Below, in pieces: positions 1 to 7,097 of a DNA stretch of 10,617 nt. The position numbers were made by a program, and so were the translations under genes. Within the stretch, counting starts at the first letter, position 1. Each line of letters starts with the position of its first letter. The notes below the pieces were generated by a model, which worked only from the letters and a program-made list of their open reading frames with translations, searched no databases and was not told the DNA's origin. Source of the stretch: Chitinophagales bacterium (GTDB lineage Bacteria > Bacteroidota > Bacteroidia > Chitinophagales > CAIODY01); assembly GCA_023251415.1 (NCBI GenBank), contig JAHEYX010000078.1, positions 1-10,617 on the forward strand. The letters run 5' to 3'.

Positions 1-38
1 AAAAAAAAGCCACTTGTTTCAAACCAAGTGGCTTTTTT
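1..38. terminator. Hairpin terminator, probably bidirectional
   Basis: GCCACTTG (9-16) pairs perfectly with CAAGTGGC (25-32) across an 8-base loop. An A-run (1-8) lies on one side and a T-run (33-38) on the other, so the hairpin looks like an intrinsic terminator read from either strand. It lies about 75 bases past the stop of the leftward CotH-like gene and can end that transcript. It could also end a rightward gene lying before the window. Confidence 0.85.
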
Positions 39-113
39 ATTTTATCAGGAAAATTATTACTACAAATTAAAACGGCTGCAAGTAATGTGCCTTCAACGAA
101 AAAAACTATAGTA

Positions 114-2171
114 TTATTGCTTTACAAATTTACCAAGCAATTGCCTTCCATCCCTTAAACGCACTTGAATAATATACATGCCACTTAACCAGGACTTGGT
201 TTCGAGTTGTAGCGGACCATCCGCATTTCGCCTATCCATCTTGATTTGCGCTTGACCAAGCAAATTAACGACTCGGATTTCCTCCACAGCAGCGTTTGAT
301 TGAATGTTTACAAAATCGGTGACCGGATTTGGATAAACTAACAAAGAAGTTATCGGATCAGCATTTTCACTTTCATAGATTGGATGATATGGTTCATAAC
401 AATGACCGGGCAAGTTGACATCCATCCACAACATGCGTTGCGCAAGTATTGATTTTAATGTATCTATTTCTTCTTGATAAGTGCTCGAAAATGGCGCATT
501 TTCCGGTGTTCCGGTATTAATTCCCAAAATCATCCACTTATTAAAATGCCGTTGTTGGGCATTACGCAACACATAAGCCATCGAATCAATATAGTGATTG
601 ATTGCAAGGGTTGCCAATTCATGTTGACGAAAATAATCCCAATGACAACGTACTTCATTTTGAAAAGTAGTGTCTTGCATCATTCGATCCCACCAAGGCA
701 AATACAATACATCACCCGAACACGGATCGGCATTATAATACCACCCGGAATAATCTGTTGGAGTCCAAGGCATGCACTTTAGAGCCCAATCAAAATCCCA
801 TATAGGTCCGGCATGTAAGGTCGAGTCTTTGCTACTTTTATCTTTATAAAAATACATACTCTTTTTATAGCCGTCACCATTCCAAGCCAATTCATTACAC
901 AATAGATAATCAACAAAGGAGATGCTGTTGATGTATTTTCGATAACCATTCCCAACCGCCGTAAAATGATTGCTATATAATGTCGATTCGAAGCTGTCAA
1001 CAAACGAGCGAAGATAAGTGGCTTGTTGCGGTTGTATCGAATCAACTTTAGGGTATTCATAATTGTATTGATAATAGTTGCCCGGACAATTCGGTGCATC
1101 AAAATTAGAAGTCCATCCTGCAGCACTATAATCATGCTTAAAAATATAACCACCGGTTATCGAATCTCCGGCTAAATCAGTACGTTTAAGCTTTGCAATC
1201 GCCACGCGCTTATTGTCGCGTTTAATTTTTTCCATCAACAGATATACTCCAATATACTCGCCATCCAAAACAACTTCCACCGGTGTTGAACGAGCTGCAT
1301 AATGACCCATTTGCTCAAACATACGATACATCAAGGGGTTTCGGATAAATGATTTGTCATTATAAGTAGCCAATAAAATCCAATCCTGTTCTTTAGGCAT
1401 ATTCAACAAGCTAACTGACGTGTCATTAATTCCATCAACCTTTCGCAATTCAACACTATAGGGTTTCTGTGGTAAACTGGAAGAATATGCTCCTCTAATC
1501 GCAATTCCAATATTACCCGAATAAGCTGTACCGGCTTGGTTTTCTATATTCAGATTCCCGTTTCCATTATTTACAATTTTCATGGTGGCTGTTATTTTAA
1601 TGCCATCTTGTATCGTTTGATTATGCGTGGTGATAACAACCAATGGAAGATCCGTTTTAATAAGATGCGGAACTGGTGCAATAGCTCCAAATGTAAGTGA
1701 CCAACTTAGTACTACTCCGGTATCAACTGCTGCGTTATCTTGAACTTGCAAGGTCCAAACCCCATTTCCATTTTGCCCATTGTTTACATTTCCGATAGAA
1801 CCGCTAGGCAAAAAAAGTCCATTAAAAGGAGCCGAACCGGCAGCTATAGCGGTGCTTGCACTCGTATCGAAACAAGTATTGGTGAAATTTTGTCCGCCAC
1901 CACCAATACCCGCAAATAAAGTAAAACTAGTGCCGTCAGGAGCTATAATACGTGCTGCCAAATCTTGCACATAGGTATGATTAATCGATACACAAATGGT
2001 TTTTAATCCGTAGGCTTGATTCAATCCGCCTCCGGGTAAACCGCTTACTAGTTGAGTAAAGTTAACAGGCGGCGCATTATCCGGTATAGCACCTCCGGAG
2101 CCCGTGTAAGTTTGTGCTGTTGCAAAAAATGAACTTAGAATAAATACAAAAAAAAGTGATAGTAGCTTCAT
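114..2171 (-). CDS. Secreted CotH-family protein kinase with P-domain-like module and T9SS type A sorting domain
   Basis: The 685-residue product starts with a signal peptide (about 1-20, ending ATAQ). Residues 21-162 are a Gly/Asn-rich beta-sandwich resembling the proprotein-convertase P domain (GVWTLQVQDNA near 137-147). A CotH kinase-like domain spans about 170-590. Its visible motifs are IRG-SSS near 225-232, DWILLATYNDKSFIRN (263-278), GEYIGVYLLMEKIKRD (304-319), GGYIFKHD (340-347), the N/D segment near 426-433, and WDFDWAL (458-464), whose Asp residues match the metal-binding site of CotH. Residues about 608-685 are a type A T9SS domain (VYPNPVTDFVNIQS, later GMYIIQV). From family knowledge, CotH of Bacillus phosphorylates spore-coat protein; the target here is unknown. 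Export to the cell surface is inferred from the signal peptide and sorting domain. Start is the ATG at 2169-2171, directly before a good signal peptide. The sequence shows no frameshift. Confidence 0.93.
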   Translation of the reverse strand: MKLLSLFFVFILSSFFATAQTYTGSGGAIPDNAPPVNFTQLVSGLPGGGLNQAYGLKTICVSINHTYVQDLAARIIAPDGTSFTLFAGIGGGGQNFTNTCFDTSASTAIAAGSAPFNGLFLPSGSIGNVNNGQNGNGVWTLQVQDNAAVDTGVVLSWSLTFGAIAPVPHLIKTDLPLVVITTHNQTIQDGIKITATMKIVNNGNGNLNIENQAGTAYSGNIGIAIRGAYSSSLPQKPYSVELRKVDGINDTSVSLLNMPKEQDWILLATYNDKSFIRNPLMYRMFEQMGHYAARSTPVEVVLDGEYIGVYLLMEKIKRDNKRVAIAKLKRTDLAGDSITGGYIFKHDYSAAGWTSNFDAPNCPGNYYQYNYEYPKVDSIQPQQATYLRSFVDSFESTLYSNHFTAVGNGYRKYINSISFVDYLLCNELAWNGDGYKKSMYFYKDKSSKDSTLHAGPIWDFDWALKCMPWTPTDYSGWYYNADPCSGDVLYLPWWDRMMQDTTFQNEVRCHWDYFRQHELATLAINHYIDSMAYVLRNAQQRHFNKWMILGINTGTPENAPFSSTYQEEIDTLKSILAQRMLWMDVNLPGHCYEPYHPIYESENADPITSLLVYPNPVTDFVNIQSNAAVEEIRVVNLLGQAQIKMDRRNADGPLQLETKSWLSGMYIIQVRLRDGRQLLGKFVKQ

Positions 2172-2175
2172 TCTT

Positions 2176-2207
2176 CAAAATTACTAAAAAATATAGGCAG
2201 TGAGCAA
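2176..2207 (-). promoter_or_regulatory. Bacteroidota-type promoter of the CotH-like gene
   Basis: On the minus strand TTG (2205-2207) and TAATTTTG (2176-2183) are 21 bases apart and match the Bacteroidota TTG / TAnnTTTG promoter form. The -7 box ends only 4 bases before the ATG, so transcription would begin at or next to the start codon. The message may be leaderless, or the gene may be read from further upstream. Confidence 0.5.
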
Positions 2208-2263
2208 GTTGTTCTTTAATTGAAAAATCGAAGCATCAACTCAAGCTCATTTAATTTTATACT

Positions 2264-3475
2264 TTACTGCATTTGCGCTTTGGATTTTTCATTCGTGAGT
2301 TTAACTGCCCATCCAAAATTCAGACTGATTACAGTACTTTTTACAGTAGTGCCATTAATATAATATTGCATTGCCGGCACCACTACTAACTGAACATAAT
2401 TGCCGGAATAATTATAGTTGATTTCGGCTGTACTCTGTTTATTTAGAACTATCGTTAGTCCATATTGTAAAGCCCAATTCGAATGCATGGAAACCCTTTC
2501 CTTCCATTGCTTAGTGTTATAAAAAGTATAGCCGGATTTGATTAATCCAATTTGAGGGGCAATGATTATCTTTTTATTAATCGGTACTTGATAACAACTG
2601 TTTAATTGAAAAGCGCTATTGTAGGCATTGTACAATGGGTTAACCGGAAAATGACAGGTAAAAGACTGTTTTACTTTGGTAAGTAAGGCAAGCGATGCAG
2701 CTAATTCAATGCCTATACTTTTATGATAACATTGTAAAGCAACTGTTTCATGAATTGGGTGAAACAACAGCTGATTCATTATTCCGGATTTATTTTTGAA
2801 ATCAATAGAAAATGTGGAGCCGTAACTGAGAAATGCTTTACGTTCATGATTCAACCAATAATTTTCAATCATCGGCGCATAGCTGTTACTCGGATATTGC
2901 TTAATAAACGCCTTAGCTTTAGCTTCAAATTCTGCTTTTGTAAATGGCGCATTAGTGCCCAAATAATAGAGGTGTGCCATTAATACCAATTGCCTGAACT
3001 GCACAACAGAATCAGCTTTCGATGTTGCAACCAATGCCATTACACAAGATTTATAATGAGCAGTGAGGTAAGCTGCGGTTTCACTGGATAATTCACTATG
3101 CAACAGGTACTTGTTTTGAATCAAGTACTTTAAATAATTAGCTCCTTTTAAGCTACTGTCATTCAAATTTTTTGCAAAAGCCAATGATAAAAACAAGTGT
3201 TCATATTTACTAAATACAAAATAGTTAGTGTGAAGATAATAGCTATTTAATTGTTCGAAATTAAATTGAGCCAGCTTTTGATCATCTAACGATAAGGCTT
3301 CAATTAAATCGGCTTTCCATTTGGCAATTTGTTGAACAATTGTATCGTCAGGAATGGAAGTTGATGGAATACCAAGCTGCTCTTGATTGGCAGCGAATGT
3401 AAATCGAGAAGCTGCAAAATAAATAATAATAAAGAAGCAAGGCTTGAAACAGTTTTTTGCGAAGTAAAGCAGCAT
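2264..3475 (-). CDS. Exported protein of unknown function, helical N-terminal half and beta-rich C-terminal half
   Basis: I do not recognise this 403-residue protein. It opens with a signal peptide of about 28 residues: a hydrophobic stretch FFIIIYFAAS, then TFA before ANQEQ. Residues about 35-210 look alpha-helical and repeat-like, with no catalytic motif visible. Residues about 220-385 change to alternating polar/hydrophobic strands rich in Tyr and Asn (GLTIVL, AEINYNYSG, TVISLNFGWAV), as in outer-membrane beta-barrel segments. An outer-membrane or periplasmic location is inferred. I chose the ATG at 3473-3475; an in-frame TTG at 3484 would add three residues but is a less likely start. It lies 92 bases upstream of the CotH-like gene on the same strand, so the two could be read together, although that gene has its own promoter match. 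It has no T9SS sorting domain. Confidence 0.8.
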   Translation of the reverse strand: MLLYFAKNCFKPCFFIIIYFAASRFTFAANQEQLGIPSTSIPDDTIVQQIAKWKADLIEALSLDDQKLAQFNFEQLNSYYLHTNYFVFSKYEHLFLSLAFAKNLNDSSLKGANYLKYLIQNKYLLHSELSSETAAYLTAHYKSCVMALVATSKADSVVQFRQLVLMAHLYYLGTNAPFTKAEFEAKAKAFIKQYPSNSYAPMIENYWLNHERKAFLSYGSTFSIDFKNKSGIMNQLLFHPIHETVALQCYHKSIGIELAASLALLTKVKQSFTCHFPVNPLYNAYNSAFQLNSCYQVPINKKIIIAPQIGLIKSGYTFYNTKQWKERVSMHSNWALQYGLTIVLNKQSTAEINYNYSGNYVQLVVVPAMQYYINGTTVKSTVISLNFGWAVKLTNEKSKAQMQ

Positions 3476-3503
3476 TAAAAGCAATTTAAACGAGTGGTAA
3501 GCG

Positions 3504-3526
3504 AAGTATCAAATATAATGATACTT
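3504..3526. promoter_or_regulatory. Perfect 8-7-8 inverted repeat over the predicted -7 box
   Basis: AAGTATCA (3504-3511) and its exact reverse complement TGATACTT (3519-3526) flank 7 bases. The dyad covers the whole predicted -7 element (3510-3517) of the leftward 403-residue gene, which is where a repressor operator often sits. Six T residues (3525-3530) follow on the plus strand, so it could also act as a weak AT-rich terminator for rightward transcription. No nearby gene obviously needs such a terminator. Confidence 0.5.
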
Positions 3527-3544
3527 TTTTGTTATGCACATCAA
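3510..3544 (-). promoter_or_regulatory. Bacteroidota-type promoter of the 403-residue protein gene
   Basis: On the minus strand TATATTTG (3510-3517) fits TAnnTTTG exactly. The nearest suitable TTG is at 3542-3544, 24 bases upstream, which is slightly long for the family. The -7 box lies 34 bases before the ATG at 3475, leaving a short leader. Confidence 0.5.
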
Positions 3545-3555
3545 CTGCTAGATTT

Positions 3556-3641
3556 ATGTACCTGTGCTCATCAAAAGGCAAAAAGCAATTCTCAAAAAAA
3601 AACAACTTAGTAAATGTACCCCCTGCTTTATGCATCAAAAG
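3556..3641. repeat. Imperfect direct repeat in the divergent intergenic region
   Basis: Two blocks share the order ATGTACC, TGCT, CATCAAAAG: 3556-3577 and 3614-3641. The second copy has one extra base before TGCT and five extra bases before CATCAAAAG. A further CATCAA lies at 3539-3544, inside the leftward promoter. The unit is not found in the neighbouring genes as far as I can see. It may be a regulator-binding module or the remnant of a local duplication. Confidence 0.5.
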
Positions 3642-3716
3642 TGGGTAGGTAAGTAATTTAAAATTTGTTGTTGCTAAATTCGTCAAGTTGTTATATCTTA
3701 CATTAAATTTTAATTC

Positions 3717-4433
3717 GTGAAATACACTATCATTATTTTACTTATAGGCATCTTTTATATACCAAATGCCAATGCCGAAACACCTATTCGATTTTATGAA
3801 AATAGTAAAGTAGGTTACAAGTTAGCAAATGGGAAAGTTATTGTTGCTCCGGTTTATTATGCCGGTTCAGATTTTGAAAATGGCTATGCAATTGTAGTTG
3901 AAAATAATAAAAGAGGATTTATTGATACAAGCGGCAAATTAGTTATACCGCTGATGTATGAGGATGCGCAAGTATTTTATGATGGTATTGCTCCGGTAAA
4001 ATTTGCCGGTAAATATGGATTCATCAATTGTAAAAATGAATGGATCGTACAACCGCATTTTGAAAGTGCTTATCGTTTTTATGAAGGATTTGCCAAAGTA
4101 AAAATGAACGGCAAATATGGATTTGTAAATAAAAATGGGGATTTGGTAATTGCATGCCGGTATGAAGAAGCCACTCATTTCAGCGATAATGTAGTTGCTG
4201 TTAAACTCCATGGCAAATACGGTTATCTGAACACAACCGGTCAAGTTGTTTTAGACTTCATTTATTTACAAGCTGCTTGTTTTGATACTGCAACACATAC
4301 TGCTACTATTCAAATTGACGAAAATAGCGGGTACCGAATTAATAAATTGGGTGCTGTTCTGGAAACCATTCCGGTTAAAAATGAAGAAGAAGAACAGCGT
4401 GAAAAACAGCAGAAAAATCACGAAAAGCGATAA
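3717..4433 (+). CDS. Exported WG-repeat protein
   Basis: The 238-residue product starts at a GTG (3717-3719), which directly precedes a signal peptide (about 1-20, ending ANA) and has no better ATG nearby. Residues about 31-215 consist of 34-residue WG-type repeats, each with a core like KYGFIN...GxxVI...Y..A..F..G.A.VK. Five units are readable, beginning near 31, 66, 100, 134 and 168, with a degenerate sixth near 204. The Trp of the canonical WG dipeptide is replaced by Tyr or Arg (GKYGF, KRGFI), which is common in the family. A charged Glu/Lys/Gln tail (about 222-238) ends the protein. WG-repeat proteins have no agreed biochemical role; a periplasmic or surface binding scaffold is inferred. 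The kelch gene begins 34 bases after the stop, so co-transcription is likely. Confidence 0.85.
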   Translation: MKYTIIILLIGIFYIPNANAETPIRFYENSKVGYKLANGKVIVAPVYYAGSDFENGYAIVVENNKRGFIDTSGKLVIPLMYEDAQVFYDGIAPVKFAGKYGFINCKNEWIVQPHFESAYRFYEGFAKVKMNGKYGFVNKNGDLVIACRYEEATHFSDNVVAVKLHGKYGYLNTTGQVVLDFIYLQAACFDTATHTATIQIDENSGYRINKLGAVLETIPVKNEEEEQREKQQKNHEKR

Positions 4434-4467
4434 ACTGTATGTCGGCTGCTAACACAAATTGAATAAA

Positions 4468-6588
4468 ATGAAACATTCCTACTTACTTCTTTTATTTTGT
4501 TTTGCCTCGTTCCAACTTAAAGCACAAAGTGGCACTTGGACTTGGATGCGGGGTTCACAATTAACAGCCATAGCGGTCAGTAATTATGGAGTAATGGGAG
4601 TAGCGGCTGCAAGCAACGAGCCACCTGAACGCTACCAAGCTGCTTATTGGACAGATTTACAAGGTAATTTTTGGATGTTTGGTGGCGTATATAACGGTAG
4701 TCAAATTAATGACTTGTGGATGTTTAATCCCACTACAAAATTATGGACTTGGATAGGAGGCCCTCAATACCTAACTAATGTAAATGGAAATTATGGAACA
4801 CAAGGCGTTCCTGCTCCTATCAATTGGCCCGGCGCAAGGGGTTGGGGCGCTAATTGTTGGACCGACCTCAATGGTGATCTGTGGATGTTTGGGGGGTATG
4901 GTTTTGATGCTAATGGTGGAATTGGTGGTTTAGATGATCTTTGGCGCTATCATATAGCAACAAACGAGTGGACTTGGATGAAAGGAAATTCCACCGCAGG
5001 TGGTCTCGGAAATTATGGAACAAAAGGGGTACTTGCTGCTAGCAATTTACCTCCGGGCTTGCAAGAAACCAAATCGAGTTATGTGGATTTGAATAACAAT
5101 TTATGGATGTTTGGCGGTGCCGACCCAACCTATATTACATTAAACACACTCTGGAAATATGATATGAGTTCAAACAATTGGGTATGGATGAGTGGATCAA
5201 ATGTTACCGGTGCCTTAGGTGTGTTTGGTACCATGAATGTTCCGGCAGCCACCAATGAACCTCCTGCAAAGTACAGCTATACCAAATGGGTTGATCAAAG
5301 TGGTAATTTTTATCTGTTTTCAGGTGATGGTACAACTAATGACTCCTGGCGATTTAATCCTACCACCAATCAATGGACTTGGATTGGAGGCAACACTTTT
5401 GTTGGAGATACCGGCATCATCGTAGCCTATTGTAATTCGAACGATTACCCAATAGGAGTTATGGAGAACCGTACGGTACAAACCTTTGGTTGCGGAAACT
5501 TTTTTTGGGAGTTTGGAGGATTGACAGATGCATTTAATATATCGATGCTGAATTCATTATGGTTTTATGATGCGGGGGCAAATAAATGGTCTTTAGTTTC
5601 AGGATCACAAAACCCCAATTCTCAAGGAAGTTATGGCACCTTAGGAGTTGCAGCCAGTTCAAATATGATATCGGCACGCATGGGTAATTGCATGTGGATG
5701 GATAATGCTGCTAACGTCTGGATATTTGGCGGATATACAGGAAATTATGTCATGACGAATGACTTGTGGCGTTATCAACCCGATACCGCTTGTCTCCATG
5801 TTTCACTAAGTGCCTTTACCGGTACTGCAATTAATTTACCGTCTGATTTCAGCAAATGTGGCGGTGTAGATACTACCATTGTTACCAATCATGCACACAT
5901 CATAGGATTATCGCCTGCATCAAACCTAACTATGGCATCCGATTCATCGTTATTATTTGTACATGCCACCCAAACAACTACTTTTTCAATAACCCTGGTT
6001 GGCGGCTGTGGAGGAAAAGATACGCAAACCGTAAGTTTTACCATAACTATACTACCGCCTGTTAATGCTAATTTTAGTTCCAATGTAAGTACTGTACCGA
6101 TTGAACATCCGGAAATAATTTTTACCAACTTAGCGCAAAACGCCACCTCTGTTGCATACTATTATAACAATCAACTCATTTCAACAGACCCTACAAGCTT
6201 TTCTTATTTATTCAATTCTTTAGGCAAACATTGTATAAAGCAAATAGCTATTAATAACTTAGGTTGTACCGACTCGTTTACGCTTTGTATCGATGTTATA
6301 AAACAAGGAAACGTAGCTATTGCTAACGCTTTTTCACCTAATCATGACGGATTAAACGATGTATTTTTTCCGGAAACCTATGGCGATGCAACCATCACTT
6401 CTTTTAAAATATACAACCGCTGGGGTCAGTTAATTCATAATAATGCAACCAAAGGATGGGACGGCACCTATCAAGGGGTATTGCAACCCAATAGTGTTTT
6501 TGTATATGTGGTTGAAGCAACCAGACGAAATGAAAACGGCGAACTTGAAAACATCCAATTAAAAGGGGATGTAACTTTGATTCGTTAA
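4468..6588 (+). CDS. Secreted kelch-type beta-propeller protein with PKD-like domain and T9SS type B (gliding-motility-associated) C-terminus
   Basis: The 706-residue product has a signal peptide (about 1-20, ending KAQ). Residues about 22-440 form a kelch-type propeller of six blades, with cores near 69, 139, 213, 282, 347 and 418 (NLWMFGG, then NDLWRY, then WTWMSG). The N-terminal GTWTWMRG supplies the strand missing from blade six, a Velcro-type closure. Most blades carry an insert of the form NYGTxGVxAxSNxPPxR; blade five lacks it. A beta-rich linker follows (about 441-528), then a PKD/Ig-like domain (about 530-612). The type B sorting domain is at about 614-706, with NAFSPNHDGLNDVF, FKIYNRWGQLI, GWDGTYQG and FVYVVEA. 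The role is probably surface display or release through T9SS; the ligand is unknown. I chose the ATG at 4468 over an in-frame TTG nine bases earlier because it sits directly before MKHSYLLLL. The stop lies 8 bases from that of the convergent gene. Confidence 0.93.
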   Translation: MKHSYLLLLFCFASFQLKAQSGTWTWMRGSQLTAIAVSNYGVMGVAAASNEPPERYQAAYWTDLQGNFWMFGGVYNGSQINDLWMFNPTTKLWTWIGGPQYLTNVNGNYGTQGVPAPINWPGARGWGANCWTDLNGDLWMFGGYGFDANGGIGGLDDLWRYHIATNEWTWMKGNSTAGGLGNYGTKGVLAASNLPPGLQETKSSYVDLNNNLWMFGGADPTYITLNTLWKYDMSSNNWVWMSGSNVTGALGVFGTMNVPAATNEPPAKYSYTKWVDQSGNFYLFSGDGTTNDSWRFNPTTNQWTWIGGNTFVGDTGIIVAYCNSNDYPIGVMENRTVQTFGCGNFFWEFGGLTDAFNISMLNSLWFYDAGANKWSLVSGSQNPNSQGSYGTLGVAASSNMISARMGNCMWMDNAANVWIFGGYTGNYVMTNDLWRYQPDTACLHVSLSAFTGTAINLPSDFSKCGGVDTTIVTNHAHIIGLSPASNLTMASDSSLLFVHATQTTTFSITLVGGCGGKDTQTVSFTITILPPVNANFSSNVSTVPIEHPEIIFTNLAQNATSVAYYYNNQLISTDPTSFSYLFNSLGKHCIKQIAINNLGCTDSFTLCIDVIKQGNVAIANAFSPNHDGLNDVFFPETYGDATITSFKIYNRWGQLIHNNATKGWDGTYQGVLQPNSVFVYVVEATRRNENGELENIQLKGDVTLIR

Positions 6589-6596
6589 GCTATTGA

Positions 6597-7097
6597 CTAG
6601 CTCAATATGGTCGCATTTAATAACTGCTGCAGATCATCTACGGCTTTTCTACTTTCCAATTTAAAGGCTATAGTCCCAACCCCATAAATTACTAAGGGCA
6701 TCACTAAAGGCATCAGTAATTCCAATTGAAAACCATCCGCATTGGCTCCAAACCAGGTGAGGAGTAGGACAACGACATAGGGTAAAGTCATTAATAGCAC
6801 CATTATTCGCTTTACATAAGTTAACAAACTTAAGTTTAGTTCAACTCGAATTGCATTTCCGGATTCAATTAATTGCCCTTGAAGTTGTGGTAGAAATGAG
6901 TTGTTGTAATTTATTTTACGCCGTAATGCAAACGTATCATTCGCCACTTGGCCGGTATAACTAAACCGTTTCAAGCCATTTAAATCAACTTGATCCGTAG
7001 TTGTTTCCTCCCCTATGAGCGCATTTAATCTAGTGAGCACTTCATCCTTTGAAAGAGCTGTTTCTAATTTAGCAGCTATAAATGGAAAAAAAATCAT
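6597..7097 (-). CDS. Small membrane protein of unknown function with two transmembrane segments
   Basis: The 166-residue product has a soluble part (about 1-92) with mixed alpha/beta character, including RKINYNNSFLPQLQGQLIESG near 60-80. Two hydrophobic helices follow (about 94-117 and 127-147), then a short helical tail. The RxINYxNSFLP motif resembles uncharacterised Bacteroidota membrane proteins that I recall only in general terms, so I assign no function. Its ATG (7095-7097) overlaps the TGA of the upstream gene by four bases, so translational coupling is likely. It is the last gene of the leftward three-gene set and ends with TAG eight bases from the kelch gene stop. Confidence 0.8.
   Translation of the reverse strand: MIFFPFIAAKLETALSKDEVLTRLNALIGEETTTDQVDLNGLKRFSYTGQVANDTFALRRKINYNNSFLPQLQGQLIESGNAIRVELNLSLLTYVKRIMVLLMTLPYVVVLLLTWFGANADGFQLELLMPLVMPLVIYGVGTIAFKLESRKAVDDLQQLLNATILS

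Noticed and set aside
779..1153. Leftward 124-codon frame inside the CotH-like gene
   Set aside because: It lies fully inside a well-supported gene in another frame, and its protein sequence has no coherent domain.
3486..3686. A 66-codon leftward open frame in the divergent intergenic region
   Set aside because: It has no recognisable domain or signal peptide. It overlaps the predicted promoter and repeats of the 403-residue gene, and its composition looks like translated AT-rich spacer.
3671..3701. Possible promoter of the WG-repeat gene (TTG at 3671-3673, TATCTTAC at 3694-3701)
   Set aside because: The -7 box matches TAnnTTTG at too few positions; an alternative, TAAATTTT (3704-3711), has no TTG at suitable spacing.
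3939..4244. Leftward frame antisense to the WG-repeat gene
   Set aside because: The regular 34-residue repeats of the plus-strand gene explain why stops are absent; the antisense product has no features of its own.
4459..4467. TTG start three codons upstream of the kelch gene ATG
   Set aside because: The ATG at 4468 gives a standard signal peptide and TTG starts are rare.
6588..6602. Five-base inverted repeat AGCTA/TAGCT at the junction of the convergent kelch and two-TM genes
   Set aside because: The stem is short and weak and no T-run follows on either strand, so it is not supported as a terminator.
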